Positions 32,789-42,418 of a DNA stretch of 64,000 bases are shown here, piece by piece. Made by a program: the position numbers and the translations under genes. The stretch comes from Clostridia bacterium (GTDB lineage: Bacteria; Bacillota; Clostridia; Oscillospirales; Acutalibacteraceae), in contig JAFTVI010000029.1 in the NCBI GenBank assembly GCA_017465825.1, forward strand, positions 62,001 through 126,000, read 5' to 3'. How positions within the stretch are numbered: position 1 is the stretch's first letter; every line of letters starts with the position of its first letter. The notes beneath the pieces were generated by a model. The model did not search any database and had not been told where the DNA came from. It saw only the letters and a program-made list of their open reading frames with translations.

Positions 32789-34960
32789 TTAAATCTTTTT
32801 TGTGAGTTTGTTATCGCTGTAAGGATTCTTGCGAACGAGCATATAAACGATGAATGCAAGAAGTGCAACAGCAACAACAGTGCCAATGATATTTCCGCCG
32901 CCCACAAACCAGGAGCCGAGCTGGAATACGATAAGTGACATCGCATATGCAAATACGCACATATAGCCGATTGCGAAAGCTGTCCACTTCCAGTTGTTCA
33001 TTTCTCTCTTGATTGCGCCCATTGCCGCGAAACAGGGAGCACAGAGGAGATTGAACATCATAAATGAGAAACCTGCAAGTGCACTGCCGCCGAAGAATTC
33101 CTGACCGAAGAGTGCAAGCTTTGCGGAATCCATAGAGTCAACAAGCTCGAATGCAAGGTCTGCATCTGCCATTGAGGAAAGTGTACCGAATACGCCGACA
33201 ACCTCTTCCTTTGCAACAAGACCGAGGATTGTAGCAACTGCCGCCTGCCAGGAGCCGAAGCCGAGAGGCTTGAAGATAACTGCAATTGCACTGCCGATAA
33301 CTTCAAGGATTGATGCACCGCCGAGTTCGTCTGTGATGTAGTGGAAGCCGCCTTCAAAAGAAAGTGACTGAAGAACCCATACGAGAACGCTTGCGGCAAG
33401 AATAACCGTACCTGCACGCTTGATGAATGACCAGCCGCGCTCCCAGGTAGCTCTTAAGATATTGCCGGGCACAGGTGCGTGGTATGCAGGAAGCTCCATA
33501 ACGAAGGGAGCAGGGTCACCTGCGAAAGGCTTTGTTTTCTTAAGCATAATACCTGAAATAATAACTGCACCGATACCGATAAAATAAGCTGAGGTTGCAA
33601 CCCAGGCATTTCCGCCGAAGAGTGCACCTGCAATCATTGAAATAATGGGAAGCTTTGCGCCGCAGGGCATAAAGCAGGTTGTCATAATAGTCATTTTGCG
33701 GTCACGGTCCTGCTCAATAGTTCTTGATGCCATAACACCGGGAACGCCGCAACCTGTTGCAACAAGCATAGGAATGAAGCTCTTTCCCGAAAGACCGAAC
33801 TTACGGAAGATTCTGTCCATTATGAATGCAACACGGGACATATATCCGCAATCCTCAAGGATAGCAAGAAGAAGGAAAAGAATAAGCATCTGGGGAACAA
33901 AGCCGAGAACTGCGCCCACACCGCCTACGATACCGTCTGCAACAAGGCTTACAAGCCAGGCGGCACAGCCTGCATTCTCAAGCAGTGTTGTAACACCGGG
34001 AACGATCCATTCGCCGAAGAGTGTGTCGTTCATAAAGCCGACTGTCCAGTCACCGATTGAACCGATTGATATGTAATATACAAGCCACATTATTACTGCA
34101 AAAATGGGAAGTGCAAGTATACGGTTTGTAACGATTCTGTCAATTTTATCGGAAACAGTCATTTTGTGAGAACTTTTTTTCTTGTAGCAGTTCTGCATAA
34201 GCTGAGCAATGTAGACATAACGCTCGTTTGTGATAATGCTTTCAGCATCGTCATCCATTTCGTTTTCAACTGCCGCAATATCAGCCTCAATATGGTCAAG
34301 CACAGCTTTATCGAGATTGAGCTGTTCGAGCACCTTGTCATCACGCTCAAAAATCTTGACTGCATACCATCTCTGCTGTTCTTCGGGCATACCGTGAACC
34401 GCTGCTTCCTCAATGTGAGCAATAGCGTGCTCAACTGAGCCTGAGAATGTGTGCTGAGGTACGGCTTTGCCTGCTTTTGCCGCCGCAATTGCTGCATCTG
34501 CGGCTTCCTGAGTGCCCGTACCCTTAAGAGCTGAGATCTCTACTATCTTACAGCCAAGCTGTTTGCTCAGTAACTCTGTGTTTATTTTATCGCCGTTCTT
34601 TCTGACAATATCCATCATATTGATGGCAATAACTACGGGAATACCCAACTCTGTAAGCTGTGTTGTAAGATAAAGGTTTCTCTCAAGGTTTGTGCCGTCT
34701 ACGATATTGAGAATCGCATCGGGACGTTCGTTGATAAGATAATTTCTTGCAACAACTTCCTCAAGAGTGTAAGGAGAAAGTGAATAAATACCGGGGAGGT
34801 CAGTAACAACCACGTCACTGTTCTTCTTTAATTTACCCTCTTTTTTCTCTACCGTAACACCGGGCCAGTTGCCCACATACTGGTTTGAACCGGTCAGTGC
34901 ATTAAACAGAGTTGTTTTACCGCTGTTGGGGTTACCCGCGAGCGCAATTTTAATACTCAT
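32789..34960 (-). CDS. feoB: Ferrous iron transport protein B
   Basis: 723 residues. An N-terminal G-protein domain (G1 AGNPNSGKTTL, G3 DLPGIYSL, G4 NMMD) is followed by a helical GDI-like spacer and by about ten membrane helices. The first gate motif is VPQMLILFLLLAILEDCGYMSRVAF and the second CGVPGVMASRTI, with a Cys-Gly pair in the pore region. It moves Fe(II) into the cell in GTP-dependent fashion. The final residues (TKKI) are basic. An 18-bp operator sits directly upstream at 34986-35003, in the gap after feoA. Confidence 0.95.
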   Translation of the reverse strand: MSIKIALAGNPNSGKTTLFNALTGSNQYVGNWPGVTVEKKEGKLKKNSDVVVTDLPGIYSLSPYTLEEVVARNYLINERPDAILNIVDGTNLERNLYLTTQLTELGIPVVIAINMMDIVRKNGDKINTELLSKQLGCKIVEISALKGTGTQEAADAAIAAAKAGKAVPQHTFSGSVEHAIAHIEEAAVHGMPEEQQRWYAVKIFERDDKVLEQLNLDKAVLDHIEADIAAVENEMDDDAESIITNERYVYIAQLMQNCYKKKSSHKMTVSDKIDRIVTNRILALPIFAVIMWLVYYISIGSIGDWTVGFMNDTLFGEWIVPGVTTLLENAGCAAWLVSLVADGIVGGVGAVLGFVPQMLILFLLLAILEDCGYMSRVAFIMDRIFRKFGLSGKSFIPMLVATGCGVPGVMASRTIEQDRDRKMTIMTTCFMPCGAKLPIISMIAGALFGGNAWVATSAYFIGIGAVIISGIMLKKTKPFAGDPAPFVMELPAYHAPVPGNILRATWERGWSFIKRAGTVILAASVLVWVLQSLSFEGGFHYITDELGGASILEVIGSAIAVIFKPLGFGSWQAAVATILGLVAKEEVVGVFGTLSSMADADLAFELVDSMDSAKLALFGQEFFGGSALAGFSFMMFNLLCAPCFAAMGAIKREMNNWKWTAFAIGYMCVFAYAMSLIVFQLGSWFVGGGNIIGTVVAVALLAFIVYMLVRKNPYSDNKLTKKI

Positions 34961-34985
34961 AATACAGTTCCTCTCTTTCTTATTC

Positions 34986-35003
34986 GGTTAGCAAACACTA
35001 ACC
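34986..35003. promoter_or_regulatory. Iron-regulator operator, site 1
   Basis: GGTTAGCAAACACTAACC, a 6-bp inverted repeat with a 6-base spacer, lies in the feoA-feoB gap. It is 17/18 identical to the reverse complement of site 2 at 35550-35567. A DtxR-family gene is next to the operon. Confidence 0.7.
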
Positions 35004-35024
35004 CAAAAGCAAAAAAATATTTGA

Positions 35025-35246
35025 TTACTCAATTTCTACCATTTCAGCGTCTGCCTTACGAAGTGAAAGCTCATATCCGCGGACCGTAACTTCGATAGGA
35101 TCGCCCAAAGGAGCAACCTTGCGGATATAGATCTCTACGCTTTTTGTAATGCCCATATCCATAATTCTGCGCTTGACTGCGCCCTCGCCGTGAAGCTTAA
35201 CAACCTTTACGGTCTGACCTACCTTTGCCTCTTTAAGAGTTTTCAT
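35025..35246 (-). CDS. feoA: FeoA-domain protein (proximal to feoB)
   Basis: 73 residues, a single SH3-like FeoA domain: MKTLKEAKVGQTVKVVKLHGEGAVKRRIMDMGITKSVEIYIRKVAPLGDPIEVTVRGYELSLRKADAEMVEI. RRIMDMGI and GDPIEVxVRGYELSLR are the family signature. It is a cytosolic partner of FeoB. AAGGAGG precedes the ATG. Second of two feoA genes in tandem. Confidence 0.93.
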   Translation of the reverse strand: MKTLKEAKVGQTVKVVKLHGEGAVKRRIMDMGITKSVEIYIRKVAPLGDPIEVTVRGYELSLRKADAEMVEIE

Positions 35247-35285
35247 ACCTTTTCCTCCTTACACAAAAATTAAAAACAAGCAGAA

Positions 35286-35498
35286 TCAAATCATTATCTT
35301 CTGCGCCATTTCCTTACTGATTGCAATACGTGCACCCTTGACATTAACTATAAGGTTACCGCCCATTTCATTTATGATTGTGACGGTGCCTCCTGCCACA
35401 AACCCGAGATTTTCAAGGTGAGCCTTAACCTCAGGCTTGCCGCCGACTTTTTTAATTATGTGTTCATCGCCCATATTTGCGAATGACAGCGGCATCAT
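35286..35498 (-). CDS. feoA: FeoA-domain protein (operon-leading copy)
   Basis: 70 residues: MPLSFANMGDEHIIKKVGGKPEVKAHLENLGFVAGGTVTIINEMGGNLIVNVKGARIAISKEMAQKIMI, the FeoA fold with HLENLGF and the final GARIAISKEMAQKI. It differs clearly from the second FeoA, so the two probably have different roles. GAGGG is upstream of ATGATG. First gene of the feo operon. Confidence 0.92.
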   Translation of the reverse strand: MMPLSFANMGDEHIIKKVGGKPEVKAHLENLGFVAGGTVTIINEMGGNLIVNVKGARIAISKEMAQKIMI

Positions 35499-35549
35499 AT
35501 GTACACCCTCTTTATATATACGAACAAGTTATAGAATTTAGTACAAATC

Positions 35550-35567
35550 GGTTAGTCTTTGCTAACC
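35550..35567. promoter_or_regulatory. Iron-regulator operator, site 2
   Basis: GGTTAGTCTTTGCTAACC lies just downstream of the feo -10 box, over the expected transcription start, where a repressor would block initiation. Same arms and spacing as site 1. Confidence 0.75.
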
Positions 35568-35574
35568 ATATAAC

Positions 35575-35602
35575 ATTATACCATTATTTTATGTTTTGTC
35601 AA
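35575..35602 (-). promoter_or_regulatory. Promoter of the feo operon
   Basis: On the minus strand TTGACA (35597-35602), 16-base spacer, TATAAT (35575-35580). Confidence 0.75.
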
Positions 35603-35670
35603 CACTTTTTTCACGATTTTTAAATATTCTTCCGGTTTTGTCATATTCTGCAAAAATGCAATGTTGAAAC

Positions 35671-35699
35671 TTGATTTTTTTATTGAATTATGTTATCCT
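35671..35699 (+). promoter_or_regulatory. Possible promoter of the DtxR-family gene
   Basis: TTGATT (35671-35676), 17-base spacer, TATCCT (35694-35699). The weak -10 makes this tentative. Confidence 0.35.
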
Positions 35700-35729
35700 G
35701 TTAAAAATGAGATCAAGGAGGTATCCGGT

Positions 35730-36104
35730 GTGAATATTCACGAATCAGGTGAAATGTATCTGGAAACCATATATATATTATCAAAAAAAAGCAACGCTGT
35801 GCGCTCCATTGATGTGTGCGAGTATATGGGCTATTCGAAGCCCAGCGTCAGCAGAGCTATGAGCATACTCAAGCAGGGCGGCTATGTTTCCGTTGACAAC
35901 GACGGTCATTTATCCCTTACGGATATAGGTCTTGAAATTGCCGAAAAAATTTATGAACGCCATAACATCCTTACAAAAATACTGACTGCATTGGGTGTTG
36001 ACGAAGCAACTGCCGCTGATGACGCCTGCCGTATTGAACACGTTATCAGCGAGGAATCCTTCAATGCTATGAAAAAACATCTTCTGGATAAGACATCTCA
36101 ATAA
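35730..36104 (+). CDS. DtxR/MntR-family metal-dependent repressor
   Basis: 124 residues from the GTG at 35730, with AAGGAGG 8 bases upstream; the frame extends 23 codons further but that piece contains the promoter. N-terminal winged helix with recognition helix (SKKSNAVRSIDVCEYMGYSKPSVSRAMSILKQGGYVSVDNDGHLSLTDIG, about 20-69). Metal-site residues are visible as ERHNILTKILTALGVDEATAADDACRIEHVISEESF. No C-terminal SH3 domain, as in MntR. It is divergent from the feo operon and probably binds the twin operators there; Fe(II) rather than Mn(II) is inferred from context. Confidence 0.88.
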   Translation: MNIHESGEMYLETIYILSKKSNAVRSIDVCEYMGYSKPSVSRAMSILKQGGYVSVDNDGHLSLTDIGLEIAEKIYERHNILTKILTALGVDEATAADDACRIEHVISEESFNAMKKHLLDKTSQ

Positions 36105-36156
36105 CAGAGGTGTCTTTTTATTCATAAACACATTAATATAAAAAAGGAGCAGTTAT

Positions 36157-38019
36157 ATGTCCTTTCTACCCATATCAAAAGACGAAATGCTTGAACGCGG
36201 CTGGTACTACGCGGATTTTGTGCTTGTTACCGGTGATGCATATGTGGACCATCCGTCTTTCGGCACGGCGATTATCTCCCGTGTGCTTGAAAACGCAGGT
36301 TACAGGGTATGTATTCTACCTCAGCCGAAAACCGATGCGGATTACACCCGATTCGGCAAGCCGAGGTACGGTTTTCTTGTGAACGGCGGCAACATTGACT
36401 CTATGGTTGCCCATTACACAGCCGCCAAGAAACCGCGAAGTGACGATGCATATACTGCAGGCGGCAAATCGGGTGCAAGACCTGACAGAGCAGTTATTGT
36501 ATATTGCAAAAATATAAGAAAGCACTACGGTGACGTACCCATAGCAATAGGCGGACTTGAGGCATCATTACGACGTTTTGCTCATTACGATTATTGGGAT
36601 GATAAGGTTCGTCCTTCAATTCTCATTGACTCCACAGCCGATCTGCTTATGTACGGAATGGGCGAAAAGCATATCGTTGAAATTGCAGACAGACTCAAAA
36701 GCGGTGAAGATATACATTCGCTTACAGATATAAAAGGCACCTGCTACTGCGTAAAAACAAAGGATTACAAGCCGATGCCCGTCAAGGAATGTCCGAGCTT
36801 TGAGGCTGTTTCAGCCAACACGGAGGAGGGCAAAAAGCAGTATGCAAAATCCTGCCGGATTCAGCAGGACGAGCACGACGCCGTAAGAGGAAAAACTGTC
36901 ATTCAGCGTCACGGTGACACTATAGTCGTTCAGAATCCGCCTATGCCTCCCCTTTCAACCGAAGAAATGGATGAGGTCTATTCCCTCCCCTTTATGCGCA
37001 CCTATCACCCCTCATACGAAGCTCTCGGCGGTGTACCCGGAATTGAAGAAGTCAAGTTTTCAATCATTCACAACAGAGGATGTTACGGTGCCTGTAATTT
37101 CTGCTCCCTTGCATATCATCAGGGCAGACAGATAAGCTGCAGAAGTCACGATTCCGTTATTGAAGAAGCTAAAAAAATCACCGAAATGGAGGATTTCAAA
37201 GGCTATATTCACGATGTTGGCGGTCCTACGGCAAATTTCAGAGCACCCTCCTGCGATGCACAGCTGAAAAGAGGACTTTGCCCCGATAAAAAATGTCTTG
37301 CGCCGTCAGTATGTCCTGCCGTTAAGGTTGACCACAGCGATTATTTAAGTCTGCTGCGAAAACTGCGTGCATTACCCAAAATCAAAAAGGTATTTATACG
37401 TTCAGGCATCCGTTTTGACTACCTTATTGCAGATAAAGACGAAACATTCTTCAAAGAGCTTGTGGAGCATCACATCAGCGGTCAGTTAAAGGTTGCACCT
37501 GAGCATTGCTCAGCAAATGTTCTCAGAAGAATGGGCAAGCCGCCTATTGAGGTCTACAACCGATTCAAAAAGCGTTATTACGAGCTGAACAAAATAGCTA
37601 ACAAAAATCAGTATCTTGTGCCCTATCTTATGTCATCCCATCCGGGAAGCACCGTTGAGGATGCAATAGAGCTTGCACGATTCCTTAAAAAAGAGGGTCT
37701 TCATCCTGAACAGGTACAGGATTTCTACCCCACTCCCGGTACGGTTTCAACCTGTATGTTCTACACGGGACTTGACCCTTACACAATGGAAAAGGTCTAT
37801 GTACCGAGAACTCCGCAGGAAAAGGCAGAGCAGAGGGCATTGCTACAGTATTTCAGACCCGAGAACAAAAAGCTTGTTATCTCTGCACTTAAAAAAGCAG
37901 GCAGATACGATCTTATAGGCACAGGTCCGAACTGTCTTGTAGCGCCCGAAAAGCCGGCAAAACAAAACAATTTCAAAAAAGATTTTATTAAAAAGAATCC
38001 AAAAAGAAGAAGAAAGTGA
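36157..38019 (+). CDS. YgiQ-family radical SAM protein
   Basis: 620 residues, the usual YgiQ size. N-terminal DUF3362/YgiQ domain ([34 protein letters not shown]), then the radical-SAM loop [21 protein letters not shown] with CxxxCxx[14 protein letters not shown]-like segments, a Cys pair in [16 protein letters not shown], and a strongly basic tail (KKNPKRRRK). It binds a 4Fe-4S cluster and S-adenosylmethionine; its true substrate is not established. GGAG lies before the ATG. Its terminator follows at once. Confidence 0.92.
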   Translation: MSFLPISKDEMLERGWYYADFVLVTGDAYVDHPSFGTAIISRVLENAGYRVCILPQPKTDADYTRFGKPRYGFLVNGGNIDSMVAHYTAAKKPRSDDAYTAGGKSGARPDRAVIVYCKNIRKHYGDVPIAIGGLEASLRRFAHYDYWDDKVRPSILIDSTADLLMYGMGEKHIVEIADRLKSGEDIHSLTDIKGTCYCVKTKDYKPMPVKECPSFEAVSANTEEGKKQYAKSCRIQQDEHDAVRGKTVIQRHGDTIVVQNPPMPPLSTEEMDEVYSLPFMRTYHPSYEALGGVPGIEEVKFSIIHNRGCYGACNFCSLAYHQGRQISCRSHDSVIEEAKKITEMEDFKGYIHDVGGPTANFRAPSCDAQLKRGLCPDKKCLAPSVCPAVKVDHSDYLSLLRKLRALPKIKKVFIRSGIRFDYLIADKDETFFKELVEHHISGQLKVAPEHCSANVLRRMGKPPIEVYNRFKKRYYELNKIANKNQYLVPYLMSSHPGSTVEDAIELARFLKKEGLHPEQVQDFYPTPGTVSTCMFYTGLDPYTMEKVYVPRTPQEKAEQRALLQYFRPENKKLVISALKKAGRYDLIGTGPNCLVAPEKPAKQNNFKKDFIKKNPKRRRK

Positions 38020-38050
38020 CAGAGAACAATCTCTGCCACTTTTGTTTTTA
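38013..38050 (+). terminator. Terminator after ygiQ
   Basis: Stem AAAGTG-a-CAGAGA/TCTCTG-c-CACTTT, followed by TGTTTTT. It lies between convergent genes and overlaps both ends. Confidence 0.75.
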
Positions 38051-41000
38051 TTCAGTTTGTTCTTCAAGCTGTTCAGGTGTGATTTTTATATTACCGACAA
38101 CATACTGCAAGCGATCACCGTCGGGCGTTGCTACATACAGCATTACATAATAATTGCCCGCGGAGGTAAACTGATAATTTATTGCAGAATTATTTGGGGT
38201 ACTTTGCCATTTGACACGCTGTCCGTCCTTGTAAAAATACCAATCAATAGAATAATCCCAGAAATAATCAACTGTTGCAGAAATCTGAGCACAGTCGTCT
38301 GACGTAAATTTAATTGCCACATTGGAAATTTTTACTTCCTGACAATTGTCCGTACCGTCAACGATCTCAAACAGCTTTGATTCCTGATTGAACCGGAATG
38401 AACAGATAACGCCTTTTATTCTGTAGCCGTCGGGAGTTTTAACCTGCATAACTACTACGGAATCACTGTAAAAAGGAATATAAACCTGCATCGGCGCCGG
38501 TGTTACAATTTCCTGCTCCAGAAGAACATTACGCCACTTTTTATCCAGACAGGATATTTTGATTTCAGTTGAGTCAGGTAAAGAAGCTTTTGATTCAACG
38601 ATAAGATTTTTTCCCTTAAAATTCACACTGAAATCAGACATTGAAATTCTTGCTCTGTGGGTGAGCTTTATTTCGCTGTCACCAATCATTAAGGTATCGT
38701 TATCCGTTTGCTTTGCGTCAACGTAATCAAGCTGATTTTTCTCAAGAGTGATAACAGTGACAAAATCTGTGCTTTTTGCCTTTTTTGAATACAGCAAAGA
38801 ACTGCAGGGAACGGTTTCGGATACTACTCTTGAACGATAACCGAATTCTGAAGAACCGTCCTGAGAGCCGATTATACGGCAGTTACAGGCGGAGAGCTGC
38901 CTTATACGCACAATGTAGGGTGAATCATCTATTTTTGCAAGCAGTTCGTTCTCAGCCTGCGCAATAATGGCGAGCTTTTCCGAAATATGGAACTGCTGTG
39001 TATAGAGATGCTCTTTATCGGATTCAATATTGTCGTGAACAATAAATATATTATCCTTAAAGAAAATCTCTCTGTCGATTTTTACCCCCTCATAGCTGTC
39101 GTTATAACCTGCCGCGCAGTTGAATTCACCCTGAGCTTCCCTCTTTAAAAGACCCGTTTTGTAGCCTCTTTCAGCGGTTATGGGGTAGGTTTCGGAATCA
39201 ACAGTAACAGTGTTATGACCGAATACGGAGTGAAGCGTTTCCGTTGTAAAATCGCCGATCTGATAACCGTATTTGCCTCGGTCAATGAAGATTTCACTTC
39301 CGTGAGCATTGAGCATAAAATGCAGATCGTCGGCGTGTTTGTTTTTTGCAGAAGCATATCCGGATTTAAACATAAACCAGACGGCATCCTCCATCTGCTC
39401 CTTTTTCCATGAGCTGCGGTACGCATAATAACCGCCGTCAGGGAATACAGCTGTGTTGCCTTCGGGCTTTTTGCCTGCACGCCCCTGTGACATAGCCCAA
39501 TCTATTTCGGGACAGTTAAGATAACGGTAACCTTTGTATGCGTTAGCATTATAAGCATCAGTCGCTCTGCCGTTTGTGTTACCGATTTCAGCCAACGCGC
39601 CGTCGGGCTTTATCATATAGGATAAAAACTTTGCGGCAAGTGCGAGCTTCTTTCTGTAAAAATTGAACTCCGGATCGTTTGCATATGCAAAGATTTTCTC
39701 AATTTCCCTGAACAAGCCAATAACTGACAGCTGATATTCGGGGGAATTTTCCATATGAACCATATCAGGAAGGAACGCGTGCTCAAATTGCAGCTTCAAT
39801 CTCTTTTTCGCAAGTGATATCCATTTTTTCGACTGCTCATTCTGAAGAAAATATGAAATATACAAAAGTGCGCAATCCTGATAGATACCGTATGTGTGGT
39901 TCCGGATATATCTCTCCTCATTGCAGAGATGTTCAGCTGTTTTCTGGAAAATCTCATCAATAAGAGCTGTTTTTCTGCAGTCGAGAAGACCGTGCATCTC
40001 ACAGATGATGGCAAGATAAATCAAATGGTTTATCCTTGCAGACATTGTATGGCTGTGCCAACACATCGTATTTTGCTTTGATTTGTCGCTCTTTTCATAC
40101 TCATTCCAGCTGTAAACAAACCGCCACGCATAATCAATATATTTACGGTTTTGCGTAAGCTCAAATGCATAAGTCAGATACATAACCGACCTTAAATTCT
40201 GCAATTGCATCTGATATGCCTCTGCAGCTTCAGCCGCCGTAATATTCCAATCAATATTCCATATGCAGTAAGGCTCAGCCTTGAGCGTATTGCGCACAAT
40301 CAGTTGCCCGTGAAGAAGCTGTTCTGCGATTTCAACAGCAGAATTTTTATCGGGTTTCTGCAGAGATGCAGGGAATTTTTTAATCCCGAAGCCGTATTTC
40401 TTCTCTTCGGCAACAGGATACTGTATCTCATCACATACCCAGGTCTGTCTGTCACCGTCAGCAGTCTGAATTGAATACACAAGAGTATATTTGCCTTCCG
40501 AATCAGGTTCAAGAATATACTCATTTATGTTTTTTGTATATTTGTAGCTGTACACACCGCCGTTGCGATAAAACAGCCAATGAACGGTATATTCTTCTTC
40601 GGAAAAGCAATTTAAACTGAATTTGATTTTGTTGCCGTCAACAATTTCCCATTGAGGTGCATCACGGCGAATCTTTACGGGAATAAGCTCTCTGTCAAGC
40701 TTTTTCAGCTTTGCTTTGATTCTGCCGGATATTCTGCCTGTATTGGGATTAAAACCGAGAGGCTTCAGCGGCTTATCTTCTTTTTCTATGGTTATTTCCG
40801 TTACAAAACGGCAGTTCTGCGTATTGTCTCTTGTAAAAATAAGAGTATTTATGCCGTGAATCTCGCCCATTTTACAGGATGCAATACCTGTATGCACTCC
40901 AACCTCATTACCGTTCTGAATATCGCAAAAAGTACCGCCCTCAAGCTGAGTTATGCGTACAACGTATCCGCTGTCGGCAATTCTTCCTATAAATTCGGTA

Positions 41001-42418
41001 TCGGTTGCACTTATGATTTCAATGTGTTCACTTAAATGGAAATGCTGAGAATAATTATGCTCTGCGTCGGAGATTATATCGTCGTGAAGCAGTAAAGTGT
41101 CGCCCTTGCGGTAAACGGCTCTGTCAATACTGACACCGTCATAGCCGTCATTTCTGCCTCGGATATACGTGCAGTCACCTGAAAAATCCTTTTCGATGAT
41201 TTTGCTTCTGTTTACACGCTGAGCGCAGATGCTGTAAGTTTTTCCGTCAACAACAACTGTATTGTGTGCCGGAGCACCCGTTACGTAAGAACGGATTTTG
41301 TCGCCGTAAACATAGTTATAGCGTCCACAGTCAATAAAAACGGGATAGCCTTTACTGCTGAGAAGAATTGATAAATCATCTGCGTGCTTGTGAACATTCG
41401 TCACTGCACCTGCTTTGAACATAAACCAAGTGTCTTTTATTGTTTCATCAATAAAATTACGGGCAAAGAAATACCCTGCATTCTCATAGAATGCATAATT
41501 TTGCTCCGGCTTTATGCCTTCCGTACCGCAGGAGAGGAAATATTTGCACAAATTGCCGTGTTCATCAATATTGTAAGCACTTGCATCAAGATTATCGTTG
41601 TCGCTGTCGCCGACCAGAGCAAACTGACCGTTGGGTTGAATAAACCATGCAAGAAAATCATCACTTTTTTCACAGCATTGATGAAGAAATTCCATTCCGT
41701 CAAGAGAATCTGTCTGTGAAAGAAAAACATACAGTGCCTGCAATGCAGTCCAGACATAATACTGATAGGACGGTGAATTTTCGGAATGTGCACCGTCGGG
41801 CAGATATGCGAATTCACACTGTTTTTTCAAACGGGTTATTGCAATTTCCTTTTCTTCACCGTGCTCACCGAGCAATATGCAGGCGCACAGCACGGCGCGG
41901 TCCATAAAAATTCCCTGATTTGCATTGGGGATATAATTTTTTTCATCTGCAAGAAATGAAATATGTCTGTTTAAAATTTCCCTTGCACCGTCAGATATTT
42001 CATCCTTTCCGCAGAAGAAATAGTATAACAGAGAAATAAGGCGCATAGCAGTAGTATGAGAATTCCATACAAGAGTATTTCCGTTTACCTTGTCACTGCT
42101 GATGTATGCCATCCACGATTCAAAATATCCGTCAGCAAGATTGATATACTCTGTATTACCCGTAATATTGTATGCACAAACAAGCATAGACAGGTGAACC
42201 TGAGCATGCAAAGACATCTGAAAGGTGTTGCCTGTGTTGCCTGTATTGATATTCCAATCAAAGTTTTCAATTCCCTCGCAGTCAAGAATGGGAACGGTAG
42301 GTGAAACATACAGATGATTATTTGCAATTCCGTCTGCCAACGATATAACATCATCATTTTTTTCAGGTATGTTTTCAAGGAGAGGGCGCAGCAAAACTTC
42401 GATTTTTTTTCGATTCAT
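38048..42418 (-). CDS. Tandem double heparinase II/III-like protein with Ig-like domains
   Basis: 1456 residues with no signal peptide or membrane helix, so probably cytosolic or exported by another route. It is built of two full heparinase II/III-like units, at about 1-590 and 680-1330. Unit 1 has the family motifs H211-x-E213-NSPxYQ, HKHADD (343-348) and AHNTVVVDG (384-392). Unit 2 repeats them 677 residues later (H888-x-E890-NSPxYQ, NKHADD, GHNTVTVDS), but with Asn in place of the first His of HxHxD. Each unit ends in an Ig-like domain (WLFYRNG...GDRQTWV and WYFYKDG...GDRLQYV). The start is ATG 42418, overlapping the GT2 stop as TAATG. Heparinase-fold proteins cleave uronate-containing glycans; whether this one degrades or modifies the operon's product is unknown. 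Confidence 0.85.
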   Translation of the reverse strand: MNRKKIEVLLRPLLENIPEKNDDVISLADGIANNHLYVSPTVPILDCEGIENFDWNINTGNTGNTFQMSLHAQVHLSMLVCAYNITGNTEYINLADGYFESWMAYISSDKVNGNTLVWNSHTTAMRLISLLYYFFCGKDEISDGAREILNRHISFLADEKNYIPNANQGIFMDRAVLCACILLGEHGEEKEIAITRLKKQCEFAYLPDGAHSENSPSYQYYVWTALQALYVFLSQTDSLDGMEFLHQCCEKSDDFLAWFIQPNGQFALVGDSDNDNLDASAYNIDEHGNLCKYFLSCGTEGIKPEQNYAFYENAGYFFARNFIDETIKDTWFMFKAGAVTNVHKHADDLSILLSSKGYPVFIDCGRYNYVYGDKIRSYVTGAPAHNTVVVDGKTYSICAQRVNRSKIIEKDFSGDCTYIRGRNDGYDGVSIDRAVYRKGDTLLLHDDIISDAEHNYSQHFHLSEHIEIISATDTEFIGRIADSGYVVRITQLEGGTFCDIQNGNEVGVHTGIASCKMGEIHGINTLIFTRDNTQNCRFVTEITIEKEDKPLKPLGFNPNTGRISGRIKAKLKKLDRELIPVKIRRDAPQWEIVDGNKIKFSLNCFSEEEYTVHWLFYRNGGVYSYKYTKNINEYILEPDSEGKYTLVYSIQTADGDRQTWVCDEIQYPVAEEKKYGFGIKKFPASLQKPDKNSAVEIAEQLLHGQLIVRNTLKAEPYCIWNIDWNITAAEAAEAYQMQLQNLRSVMYLTYAFELTQNRKYIDYAWRFVYSWNEYEKSDKSKQNTMCWHSHTMSARINHLIYLAIICEMHGLLDCRKTALIDEIFQKTAEHLCNEERYIRNHTYGIYQDCALLYISYFLQNEQSKKWISLAKKRLKLQFEHAFLPDMVHMENSPEYQLSVIGLFREIEKIFAYANDPEFNFYRKKLALAAKFLSYMIKPDGALAEIGNTNGRATDAYNANAYKGYRYLNCPEIDWAMSQGRAGKKPEGNTAVFPDGGYYAYRSSWKKEQMEDAVWFMFKSGYASAKNKHADDLHFMLNAHGSEIFIDRGKYGYQIGDFTTETLHSVFGHNTVTVDSETYPITAERGYKTGLLKREAQGEFNCAAGYNDSYEGVKIDREIFFKDNIFIVHDNIESDKEHLYTQQFHISEKLAIIAQAENELLAKIDDSPYIVRIRQLSACNCRIIGSQDGSSEFGYRSRVVSETVPCSSLLYSKKAKSTDFVTVITLEKNQLDYVDAKQTDNDTLMIGDSEIKLTHRARISMSDFSVNFKGKNLIVESKASLPDSTEIKISCLDKKWRNVLLEQEIVTPAPMQVYIPFYSDSVVVMQVKTPDGYRIKGVICSFRFNQESKLFEIVDGTDNCQEVKISNVAIKFTSDDCAQISATVDYFWDYSIDWYFYKDGQRVKWQSTPNNSAINYQFTSAGNYYVMLYVATPDGDRLQYVVGNIKITPEQLEEQTE

